In this document: positions 1 to 8,904 of the stretch, piece by piece
Layout: each line of letters opens with the position of its first letter
How positions within the stretch are numbered: the first letter of the stretch is position 1
NCBI RefSeq assembly: GCF_000003605.2
Contig: NW_003122409.1
Location: 415,013 to 450,572 of the forward strand
Length of the DNA stretch: 35,560 bases
Source: Saccoglossus kowalevskii
Taxonomy: Eukaryota; Hemichordata; Enteropneusta; Harrimaniidae
Direction: 5' to 3'
Position numbers and translations under genes: made by a program
Notes under the pieces: generated by a model
Told to the model about the DNA's origin: nothing
The model's input: the letters and a program-made list of their open reading frames with translations, nothing else
The model's database searches: none

Positions 1-45
1 CACATACACACATACACACATACACACATACACACATACAGACAC
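1..45. repeat. (CACACATA)n-like microsatellite
   Basis: The window opens inside a CA/CATA simple repeat that continues to about base 45. Its left end is off the window. It is ordinary simple-sequence DNA and is likely length-variable between individuals. Confidence 0.9.
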
Positions 46-57
46 ACTAACTGCAAA

Positions 58-89
58 GACTCCCATTTTGTGCTTCGCACATGGGAGTC
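58..89. repeat. Perfect 9-bp hairpin, GACTCCCAT / ATGGGAGTC
   Basis: GACTCCCAT at 58-66 is the exact reverse complement of ATGGGAGTC at 81-89. The 14-base interior holds a further TGTGC/GCACA pairing, so the whole 32 bases can fold into one long hairpin. It lies directly after the microsatellite and could be the end of a palindromic element or a structured repeat. No gene is attached to it. Confidence 0.6.
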
Positions 90-826
90 AAAAATTTAGC
101 TTGAAACTTGTTATTTGAGAATATACTGACAATGTCGCACTTAATCCAAGCATGAAGGTTTATACATCCATGATTCAAGTAACTGGCGCTTTTGTCGCTT
201 GTTTCATAAAACAATCATACCTTGGCCGGTTTTCCTTTTCTTCGTCGAAAAGTGCGCAACACGTCGCTGTCATTGTAAAAATTAACGACTCCTGAAAAGA
301 AGTTGTTATTGTCGATTGCAGTCGATTAAACGATGAGTGTACGAGATGATGGGGGTGGGGGGTGGATAGCGATGGTGGGCGGGGCAAAGAAATGATGCTT
401 CCATGCGACTGGCGGTTATCTTGACAAGCGAGAGGAAACACCCATAATGCAAAGCGTGACGAATTAGTCCCCTGGGAAACACGAAGAATAATATTGGCGG
501 GAGCGGACAGATCGGTTTTCCCAACGTTGTTTTACAGCAATTCCAGACACTGATTTGACGCTGAAGTAGTTCAGGATGTTGATAACTTACTACAGTAGGT
601 TACATATTTTGTTTTCACATTTACAGAAGTTGTAACTAGAAATATAAACATCGACGAATCAGAGGAATGATTGACAGATATTGCCCCACAATGTTTTCTA
701 TTTTTGCTACAAAGTCAGGTACACCTAGACTTTGAGGCGCGTCTTTCTTTCATTCGCTTTTGGTCGGTCATCGTGTAGATTGCGTGTCTACAAATCGGTA
801 TTTGTCCAAGTTGTTTAAGCACCACG
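90..826. other. Gene-free stretch with a G-rich patch
   Basis: No convincing gene is seen here; the short open frames on the minus strand have no recognisable family. The notable item is a G-rich patch on the + strand at 351-384, with runs of 5, 6, 3 and 4 G that could form an imperfect G-quadruplex. The last 100 bases precede the helix-turn-helix frame and would be its leader if that frame is transcribed. Confidence 0.5.
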
Positions 827-1000
827 ATGGACAAGCAAGGAGTCAAAAAACCAGTTGAAGTAAGAGCAAGAGTTGTCGATTTGTATTTTCGTGAACTGTC
901 ATTTGCTGAGATTAGAGATCGAAATGGTGTTTCAAAGCAGACAGCTTATAATATCGTCAAACGGTTTGTTACCACCGAGAGTATCCTGCCTGGAAACTGA
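827..1000 (+). pseudogene. Paired-like / Tc1-like helix-turn-helix remnant, 57 aa
   Basis: An ATG in good context (A at -3, G at +4) opens a 57-aa frame ending at TGA 998-1000. Residues about 10-55 follow the N-terminal subdomain of the paired box and of paired-type transposase DNA-binding domains: a VRARVVDLY helix, then an IRDRNGVSKQTAYNIVKRF helix-turn-helix, then T-ESILPGN, matching the family pattern of R-T/S-GSI-PG. Pax proteins and many Tc1/IS630-type transposases share this fold. The frame stops exactly where the linker (PGNxGG in relatives) should continue, and no catalytic DDE domain or second paired subdomain follows. I read it as a transposase remnant. A first coding exon spliced at GTATCC (975) is the alternative. 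No strand or function beyond DNA binding can be assigned. Confidence 0.5.
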
Positions 1001-2888
1001 CAACGTTATAGACTATGTCGAATATTATATAAAACATTGCGACTGCGCATTTACTTGTGTGCAGCGGCAACCCTCCCCGGACGTGTGACCATGTGTTGCA
1101 AGTGATAAACTTTTTAAACCTATTATTTGGTGGCACATCAACCTCTTTGGTTCTCATCGTCGAGAAATAATAATCGAATAACACCCATTCTACTTATGTA
1201 TTCATTTTCATTATTGATATACTGGATGACGTCTTTATAGGACATTTGTTGCAGGCAGCTTTCAGTTATATGCATCGACGTGATACGGATATTTCCATAG
1301 TAGGAATAATGAATGCACTTTGATCAATAATTCTGTCATGATCAGTCGGTCAGCTGGTTCTGTAAAATAATGTTCTTTACAGTGCCAACACTGTATGCGC
1401 CCTCTCACTGAAATAACATGTGACGCAAATTGAAGTACAAAACTAAGTTCAGATCGTTTATTGGAGGAGAAATTCAAAACTAATGTATTGCCACTTTTAT
1501 GGGCGGAGTTTTCTTCCGGTGCGCTTCAAATTGCAGACATGCTGTCTGCATTATTTGTATCAACTTCTGTAAATGTGAAAACAATGTGTGTAATTAAACC
1601 TATTGTAGTAAGTTATCAACATCTAGCACTACTTCAGAGTCAAATCAGTGCCTGGAATTGCTGTAAAAAGTGTCGGCACAGGACCGTGGCGTCGGCAACT
1701 CGAGAATTGGTCAGTAAAGATAACACTTTCCTGTGTTTTTTGAAATGGCATGCCAATCTATTTTATCAATTCAGACAGGTGGTATGATAAGTTCACTTTC
1801 TGAAATTAATGATATTGACCGAAATCTAAAAAACAATCAGTTTTAACTTTATTTCCTGTGGAGTAGCCACCGCCCATGTACACACATAAACTTTTACCAC
1901 GCTCTATCATAACGGTCTCGTCTTGTGCCAGTGACTGTGATCATCTCAACACACCGTACACAGTGAATGTGACAGTGTTATCTAAAGCGTTTGATTGATT
2001 GATGACTTCGGACAACGACCTCGTTACTCGAGATTCTTGAAGTGCCAAAGGATGCAACTTCTCACTACTAGTATTAAAACCATAAGTCAATTACTTTGGT
2101 CATATGACAGGGTATCGGAACAATGCCGCTAAAGTAAACTGTCGCATGGATCTTGGATAACATTATAGTAGCGTAGTTAGGTGGCATTTCTGCAGATGAC
2201 ACACACGACTCGGGAATTCACGTTACCACTGGTCGCGTCTGACTGGTGCGACATTAAATGCACAGTGTTGCGATTTTAGGTGTCAAACATTTCCTAAAAT
2301 ATTGATTTCTAGTAATAATTCGTCCGCGGCATGCAACGGTTCAGTTACGTCACATCATTAGACACTCCACTGTCACAATACATCCCGTATCACCATTCCC
2401 CCCCCCCCAAGGCGTATCCGTGTAAACCGTCGTATGGTTTAGACACCAATTAACTCTTACTATACTTGTTGGTATTGTTCGTTTTAATGTTATCATAACT
2501 CACAGGAACCCAGTTTTCCTTTCTCCGCTTTCATATCTCATCAAGATTACTTGAAGGTATAAATAATGTCACGTGACTCATCTGATTAATGTCACGTGAC
2601 TTACCTGATACTGTAGTATGGCCATGTTTCGTGTATTTTCACGTCACAGGTAGGACACAGTATACTAGTCTCTAAGTATTTTACTATACAACTTTTGCAG
2701 ACTAAAAGAAAAAGATAGAAAACATGTGGAGAAATTAATTTCCTCTAGCACTGGTTGCCTGGTTTGCTGCACAGATGACTTGAATATAATTCTCTATTAC
2801 GTAATCAACAATACAATACGCATCATATGCTACTTTACTGATGATTTTTTGTGTATGTAATTGGAAGCAATATCATTAGGCATATTCA
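1001..2888. other. Intergenic stretch
   Basis: No gene could be supported in this 1.9 kb. A 108-aa frame at 1461-1787 has no recognisable motif and no flanking splice signals. There is a nine- to ten-base C run near 2399-2408, and a tandem CACGTG duplication that is listed separately. Confidence 0.5.
2564..2609. promoter_or_regulatory. Tandem duplication of a 23-bp unit with CLEAR/E-box GTCACGTGAC
   Basis: Two adjacent 23-bp units (2564-2586 and 2587-2609) differ at only two positions. Each contains the perfect palindrome GTCACGTGAC. That sequence is the CLEAR/M-box consensus bound by MiT/TFE and USF bHLH-zip factors in animals. It lies 1.8 kb upstream of GTF3C6. Sequence and duplication are directly visible; any regulatory role is inference. 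Confidence 0.45.
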
Positions 2889-3212
2889 TTAAAGGGCGGT
2901 AGTCGTTGCGCAACGCATGCGCGATATATGGGTCTCATATAAACAAAGATGGCGACTTTGCCTGTTGCGCAGATCAACTAGTACAAACTGAGATGTTACC
3001 AAGCTTTAATTAGTTTTTTTTAGGTGATTGGAAGCATGGAGGTATAAACTCTATGTTGGAAGGTACTAGTATTACCGGCGGTGATTAGTGCAAGTCGCGC
3101 CGAGGTCAAACCTTATACATGTGATTTTCTATTAGAAGAGCGCATTGGATTATGGGAAAATCATTGTTTATCAACACAAATGTCGCACATGCGCAGAGCG
3201 ACGACCAACGCT
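2889..3212. mobile_element. TTAA-type MITE, family A, copy 1
   Basis: The left end reads TTAAAGGGCGGTAGTCGTTG and the right end reads GCGCAGAGCGACGACC, so the ends are inverted repeats. The interior (MITE body with AGATGGCGACTTTG, AAGCTTTAATTAG, TTACCGGCGG) is the reverse complement of copy 2 at 33999-34306, with mismatches throughout. Length is about 324 bp and no transposase is encoded. The right-hand target site has decayed to TATA, whereas TTAA is intact on the left. Confidence 0.8.
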
Positions 3213-4433
3213 ATATTGGCGTGTTTCGAACACTTGAACGTAAGCAAACACTGAATCTCGGTTTTGACTCGAGGTGGCGCTATTTAACTTACATGTATGG
3301 AGACATTCCGTAATGGTAGTTGCGTCTACTAAGTATCCGCCACAAAGTTGACACGTGATATACTGGTTGATATCGATGAGTTTCACGTAACGTGTTAAAG
3401 ACTTCACTGGGGACTGGAAACAAACATAGAAACATATAAATAGTAAATAATAAATAAATAAATACATAAATAGTAAACAATTATAAATAAATAAAAAAAA
3501 ACAAAAAAAAAACAAGCAAATAAATATTAATGTTGTTTTATTTTTTCATCAGATAAATGCACTACTTGAACCCGAATGTGCGACTGGAAAAGGCAAGAGA
3601 TTATTTTCAGAACAGAGCAAGTTTGTATTGTCCGGGAGGGAGGGGAGGGAGGGGTGAGTATGTTTGATTTCTGACGGGAGAGGTTAAAGGCCACCCTCCA
3701 TTATCAACAAAATTCCCAAAATGTCAGATGACCTGATGACCCAAAACACTGAAAAACAACAGAAATATATCAAATGCCACACATGCTACTGATGGCCAGC
3801 CACGATAGTACCTCTGCCGGCTGACGCAATGTTTCGTATTTTGTGCTTTCTCCTGACAAAATGTAATTACATGCATGGTATTGCAAATATTGGCCTAAAG
3901 AGATTGAAATGGAGACATATAAAACGTTGTCCATTTTCTGATTCGTATTACAGGGAAGACATTCAGTTGCTGACAATTGTTCTGTTTCAATCTTCAGAAA
4001 TATGGAAAACGAAAGCATAAATATTCAGGGTTATTGCCGATAGAGGGGGACATACTGATCGATACAAAGCGAAGTTCCGCTAAACGGCATAGTCTGTTGT
4101 TTCATCATAAGTGTTGCAGCACCTCAGATAACTCTAGACTTATTGAAGTTTGTGCTTGTCAACATTTCAACATACGGAAGTTTTATAACAGGGGGAAATA
4201 TCATCAAGACCCAGCACAGAAACGCAAACATTGTGTAAACTGGTACGTTCAATATGGCGTTTGCCACTGAAACGTATTATGAAAAGAGCAGCTGTCAGGG
4301 TGACCGGCGCATTGGAGAGCATTGTCATTTAGTGGACATCGGATAGTTTGTTATCGAGCTTTAACTGTTTTGGCGAGTTTATAGTCTTCTTTTTTTTCGA
4401 CGAGTTAGTCGTTTCCAGCTCTGACTATCCAAG
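3213..4433. other. Intergenic stretch upstream of GTF3C6
   Basis: No gene is supported. AT-rich simple sequence (TAAA/TTTA-like, with A runs) fills about 3420-3540. A compact G-quadruplex motif lies at 3634-3654. The last 150 bases, ending at the GTF3C6 start, contain a pyrimidine run (about 4386-4399) and presumably hold its promoter and leader. Confidence 0.5.
3634..3654 (+). other. G-quadruplex motif with one-base loops
   Basis: Five consecutive tracts of three or four G are separated by single A bases. This is the tightest class of intramolecular G-quadruplex motif. It lies on the coding strand about 780 bases before the GTF3C6 start. Confidence 0.6.
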
Positions 4434-4441
4434 ATGGCGGC
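4429..4441 (+). promoter_or_regulatory. YY1-like element covering the GTF3C6 start codon
   Basis: The bases CCAAGATGGCGGC match the YY1 consensus AAnATGGCGGC, with the ATG being the start codon of GTF3C6. In vertebrates YY1 sites often sit at or just after the start of housekeeping genes in this orientation. This supports the chosen start and a promoter immediately upstream. Binding itself is inferred. Confidence 0.55.
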
Positions 4442-4799
4442 GCCCACAGACGACAACGAATGGGTAGAAGAGGAACAGTTAGTCTTGGTTGAACTATCGG
4501 GAATTATAGATACAGATTTTCTATCCAAAGAAAGAAGAAAATGCAAACTGCTGGGAGTTGAGACAAAACAGCCGGTGCTGCAAATAGACCGTTACATATT
4601 CACAGGCGATTACAAAGATACTTTAGGAACGGCCGTGATATTTGAGGAAGTAAACGGCCCCGGTGATGACAAGCAATTGAAATACAACTGTCATACTTTC
4701 AAAAGACTGGAAATGAATAGGGCATTTCTTAGTGAGAGGAAGGACACAACTCAAGAAGCAACTGCTTCTAGTGATACGGTTGTCATAGAAACTGATTGA
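4434..4799 (+). CDS. GTF3C6: General transcription factor 3C polypeptide 6 (TFIIIC35), single exon
   Basis: This 121-aa protein is the small subunit of TFIIIC, which binds internal promoters of tRNA and related genes and recruits TFIIIB for RNA polymerase III in the nucleus. An acidic start (EWVEEEQLVLVELSGIID, residues 9-26) is followed by the family core: FLSKERRKCKLLG at 30-42, PVLQIDRYIFTGDYKDTLGT at 47-66, VIFEE at 68-72 and KYNCHTFKRLEM at 83-94. These track the human N-terminal domain closely. The human protein is about 213 aa with a long acidic tail; here the tail is short and ends VVIETD. The human gene has several exons, but this frame is uninterrupted, with no donor or acceptor needed. 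No A-tail or flanking duplication marks it as a recent retrocopy. It could be a natural single-exon gene or an old functional retrogene. Confidence 0.88.
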   Translation: MAAPTDDNEWVEEEQLVLVELSGIIDTDFLSKERRKCKLLGVETKQPVLQIDRYIFTGDYKDTLGTAVIFEEVNGPGDDKQLKYNCHTFKRLEMNRAFLSERKDTTQEATASSDTVVIETD

Positions 4800-4928
4800 G
4801 AATCAGAATCCTCTGTACCTAGTCACTCTGGCAATAACACAACTGTAGAATAGTGTGACTCCATATTTCAATCTTACACTTGGTGACTTTATGCCATGAA
4901 TTGATGCCTTATACGAGGACACCACAAA

Positions 4929-5053
4929 AAAGTGTGGGTTTACAGGTATAACCCTGCTGTTTTGGTCAAAATCAGGTAAATTGCGCAAGGGTGCCTGCCA
5001 GAGTGTAAGTTACAAGAATTTGACCAAAACTTTAGTTTATAAACCCATACTTT
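4929..5053. mobile_element. Short inverted-repeat element just 3' of GTF3C6
   Basis: The left arm (4929-4970, AAAGTGTGGGTTTAC ... TTTTGGTCAAA) pairs with the right arm (5019-5053, TTTGACCAAAAC ... AAACCCATACTTT). The arms are imperfect and separated by about 48 bases. It starts 130 bases after the GTF3C6 stop codon, so it probably lies in or close to the 3' untranslated region. No protein is encoded. It could be a MITE or a simple foldback element. Confidence 0.55.
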
Positions 5054-5147
5054 CAAGTGAGTGTTTCAGATTTATAACACGAAAAAACGATGAAATTGAA
5101 AGATTCTGCAATTGGTTGCATTGCTAGTACACAGCACTGAATGTATG

Positions 5148-5312
5148 TTAAAGCGAGAGGGTTGTCACCTGCGCACACGCGGGAATTGAGTCCCAAGCGA
5201 CGATAACAACACGCATTAAAAACGCAAAGGCTCATGGATGGATGCTTGTTTGTAAACAATGACACGCTATGGCCATCTGACACATGTGCAGGTGACAACA
5301 CCCCCGCTTTAA
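5148..5312. mobile_element. TTAA-type MITE, family B, copy 1
   Basis: TTAA stands at both ends (5148-5151 and 5309-5312). Between them the inverted termini read AGCGAGAGGGTTGTCACCTG and CAGGTGACAACACCCCCGCT. The interior contains CAAAGGCTCATGG and ACACGCTATGGCCATCTG, both repeated in a decayed copy near 33746-33844. Length is about 157 bp between the TTAA sites. TTAA target sites are characteristic of piggyBac-type transposition, but the terminal bases are not the usual piggyBac CCC, so the superfamily is open. Confidence 0.8.
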
Positions 5313-5961
5313 TTTACATAAATACAAAAGACGTATGCTTTGTTATTTGCTCATAAATAATTCAATGTATAACATTTGATTATTGACATGACATTTCTAA
5401 TACCCGTTTCTTCCCCAAAATCTCCATCGGAAATTCGATAGCTCAGTCGTTAGAGGCTCTACCTACTGTGGTTGTGAAGACCTTTCTTTGCCAACTTTTT
5501 CAATATTTAAGGAATAAATCTCCTTGTCAACTCAAACTTTGCACCTTGACTTAAGCTGCTAAGGCCTAGTCAAGGTGCAAAGCGTGATTTACAATACATG
5601 TACAAAATATGTCACAGTTAACTGTGGCAATTACACTTAGCATATGAATGCAGCTGTTGAAATTACATTCTGTATATGAATACAAGTGTGTCTGGATAAG
5701 AATTAGCATAAAGACAAAGAAACATGTAGATTTACAAAAATAAATCAATATTACAATGATTCACATGATTAAAACTGGTACAAGTCTATTTGCATATGTG
5801 CAATGATTGGTTGGAAGGAACAGATGTTTGCTAGTGTTAATGAATATAAATGTACGTGTTTTGGTTGATAAAACCATAACCCTTTAGAGCCTACAATAAA
5901 ATAATGTTTGGGTAGCATTGTCACAGTAAACTATGATCTATTGCTGAGGTGTGAATAAATT
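5313..5961. other. Intergenic stretch with a tRNA A-box-like fragment
   Basis: No gene is supported. At 5440-5457 the sequence TAGCTCAGTCGTTAGAGG looks like a tRNA D-arm/A-box, with a poor B-box-like GGTTGTGAAGACC about 20 bases later. It may be a decayed tRNA-derived SINE head. A short palindrome CAAGGTGCAAAG-type repeat (around 5540-5582, CTTTGCACCTTG and CAAGGTGCAAAG) forms an inverted repeat of 12 bases. Confidence 0.45.
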
Positions 5962-6197
5962 ACAGTGCAGCAGTCAGCTCGTAGTTGCTGTAGACATAGA
6001 AAGTAAAGTATGCAAATAACACTGAATAAACAGCAAGGTAAATACTATGTCAAGTCATAGGCGATTAGGTGCCGTACATGAGTGCCGGTTCGAGTCACGC
6101 ATGTAGTACATGTTTACTATGATTTGACATAGTATTTATCTTGCCGTTTATTCGGTGTTATTTGAATGTTTGCAGTCAGCATTTGCTGCACTCTAGT
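5962..6197. mobile_element. Long inverted-repeat element with a tRNA-like core
   Basis: Bases 6015-6060 and 6117-6163 form a nearly perfect inverted repeat of about 45 bp (AACACTGAATAAACAGCAAG... against ...CTTGCCGTTTATTCGGTGTT). Weaker pairing extends outwards to GTGCAGCA (about 5965) and TGCTGCACTC (about 6185). The 56-bp loop contains GTGCCGGTTCGAGTCACGC (6070-6090), which matches a tRNA B-box with T-arm. No transposase is present. I call it a MITE or foldback element that carries or was derived from a tRNA-like sequence. Confidence 0.65.
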
Positions 6198-7732
6198 TAT
6201 TTATACTCATTCAAGCAATTTATTACGTTCAAGAGTATTCTTGAACGTTTTGTTAAATTTATATTCATCTTGATGCAGATTGTAAATAACTATGGTCATA
6301 CATATTCATATAAGATTAAAAATCTTGTGTAACTTGTAAGCCTATATTGTTTTTATGTCAATTTGTATTGAAACCATGTACCGAGTAAATTGAACAGATT
6401 TTGCAACTCAGCCATAGTGCAAAGTCTGGAGTTTCCTAAACAACAATTAAAAAATAAGCAAATTCAGTGCAGTGGGGTTTGCAGCTTTTTCACATGTTGA
6501 GATCAATGTGTGTTATTTGTTTACAAGCCTTCTCAAAATTCACAGTATATGAAGTGTATACTTTTATTTAGACCACATTATTGATAATTTTATTAGTAAA
6601 ATCATGAATATTCAAGGTGTTGTGAGTGTGTTGATGTAAGTCGGGATTTTATGTGAGCCTTCCCCCAAACTCATTTGAGTTGTATACTGAAAAACCATTT
6701 ATTTTCACTATTTAAATGCTTTAAGCCATGGTTATTTAAATAAGTGTTTGTGTTTAAGCCATTTCACTGGGGTTTAAGTTCATGGATTTGGCAGAAAAAC
6801 AATGACTTCTATTGTTATTTTTACATTTTCATGTGGAGTTAATTTAGTCATTTTTATTCATCAGTGAAAGTAGCAAAATTAAAAACCAGTGATAATTAAT
6901 GCATTAGCAGTATTTAAGTTAATGAATATTCATGAGGCTGCCCAGGCATTACATTTATAGGTAAGTAAATCTCATTTCATGTTTGATGAACATTGTCATC
7001 TTCCACACCACAGTTGGGCTCTGTATACGAGTATGCTATCTTGCCTGACATGCTAAAAATAAAAACCAAAAATTACCAAAATTGCATGAAAGTGAGGTAG
7101 TCAATAGTAGTTATATTTCATTAAAATAGACCGTACAAGGCAAAAGTGAGAGCTCTCTGAATGCTGGTTTGGTTGTGAGTTATTACTAAACATTAACAAA
7201 ATAAGATTATCTATTATTACTTATGTATTCAAGCAATTGGTCTGCATGTCCCTCAATTAAAATAGCGTAAACTTTGTTAAGCTGCCTTCCCCTCAATTAT
7301 TATAACATGAACTGTATTAATCTGCATGTCCCTTAATTACACATGTACTGTTTTAATTGATGATTATACGTCATGTGCGTCATACTTTGAGTTCATGCCA
7401 TCATGATACAGAAAATGAAAATTGGGATCACCAGACTAGTTTTTGAGAAACAAGAATTCGAATTGTCTTGAAAAGTAGTCAACATTTGCATTCTTGCAGT
7501 GGTTTCCATGGTGATATTATTTGTTCATATCTCAAAAGTTTGCTTTGTGGCATGAGAGGAAATATCATATATTACTATTGATACGAATCTCAAAATTATT
7601 TAATAATTTAGTCAGTTTTTAGTATCATCATATAAAATGGGAAATTCCTTCCCATAATGCATTGTATACATGTACATTCACGCTCTCAGTGATACAAGAA
7701 TTGAATTCGATTCAAACTACATTTGTACCTTA
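6198..7732. other. AT-rich intergenic stretch
   Basis: No gene, RNA or clear transposon end was found in this 1.5 kb. It is AT-rich, with loosely repeated phrases such as CATGTCCCT(C/T)AATTA near 7245-7340 that suggest old local duplication. Confidence 0.5.
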
Positions 7733-8230
7733 AGGGACAACATCAAAAGTTCAATGTAGGATAAAAAACTTAATTTCTTTAGTTTTTTCCCAAACCCCCT
7801 CACCCTAACTGAAACTTAATTGATAAATATTGATCATGGCGTCAGATTACATTCACCATTAAATACAATTTGTAAATCGGACAGTCGTATGGCAGAGCAG
7901 TTGGTTGTAAAAAAGGGGGAATATACGCATGCGCAAACGACTTTTATGGGTTCTGCGCATGCTCTAGGTCCATGCCCTGAAATTGTCTCATTTGACGCAC
8001 ATATTTACACTCGGACCAAACCATTTTCTCGTCTTGGATGTTTTCATTATCTGTTATTTTTGTCCATGATTGGATAGAAAATAACGAACTACAGGTACTC
8101 CAACATTTTTTTGACTTTATTAAAAAAAATTGTTCTTGTAGGATGGAAACTTTTTAAGGTCAAAACCCCCCACCCCCAAACTAAAGCAAATAAGTTTTTT
8201 ATCCGACGCCGATCTTTTGACGTCGTCCCT
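7733..8230. mobile_element. Inverted-repeat MITE of about 498 bp, ends AGGGACRACRTCAAAAG
   Basis: The left arm (7733-7805) and right arm (8160-8230) are imperfect inverted repeats of about 70 bp. Each includes GATAAAAAACTTA, a TTTAGTTT tract and a C-rich run of the ACCCCC type. The interior contains two NRF1-like motifs (ACGCATGCGCA near 7927 and TGCGCATGC near 7955). A short open frame inside (7820-8077) shows no transposase features. No target duplication could be fixed, though the left flank is TTA and the right flank is AAT. Confidence 0.7.
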
Positions 8231-8904
8231 AATCTGATTGGCTCTCAATTAATATTACAATCCAACAGTTGAGTACCTCTTCTGTTTACAGCTACAATGA
8301 AAAAATGGCCCACATAGATAAAAATCGACATGGATTTTTTTTCAAAGACCCATTTCTTACCATAAAATCTGAAAATACAAACTCCAAAGGAGGCGGGAAT
8401 ACAATAATAATCATACTAACCAATGGCTAACTTGGTTCCACTCGCACATGTAAAATCACGAGTTTTTTATTTCACCATTTACCGATCGTGACGCAATCAC
8501 ACGTCATGTGTATTCCAGTGACCACTACAATATTAGAGACATCAGATAAACCATAGACTATATAACAAACACAGATGTTAATTTCCCACTAATTATAATA
8601 CAATCGTGCGATATGACAAATCTATCATCTAAATGTGAAGCTTCACAAATAGCTCATAACACGTGAATCTGTTGATGCGTTTCGACTCGTGCCTGGAATA
8701 CCTCGCTATGATAATACAATAAATACAGCTGTCAGTGCTACTATTATATTATTTCTAGACGTGACAAGGAATGCAAACTTGTTTACATTCGCTTCGTTGT
8801 ATTAAACATTGCTGATAAATAAAAAAATAAAAAACTTCTTTTGTATCGAATTTTGCCAACTAAGTTATTTTTGAAAACTGTCTATACTTCAAGGACAACT
8901 TGAT
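8231..8904. other. Intergenic stretch
   Basis: No gene or repeat boundary could be supported between the 7733 element and the long TTAA element. Confidence 0.5.

Noticed and set aside
175-524. Minus-strand frames of 72-88 aa near the left end
   Set aside because: They overlap each other in different frames, lack motifs, and lie over a G-rich low-complexity patch.
1461-1787. 108-aa open frame
   Set aside because: No recognisable motif, no splice sites at its edges, and the composition is what random sequence gives.
4803-5301. Minus-strand frames downstream of GTF3C6
   Set aside because: They overlap the inverted-repeat elements at 4929-5053 and 5148-5312 and show no family resemblance.
5440-5490. 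tRNA gene at the A-box-like sequence
   Set aside because: The B-box is poor and no acceptor stem pairs across a 70-75 base span. At best it is a decayed tRNA-derived SINE head.
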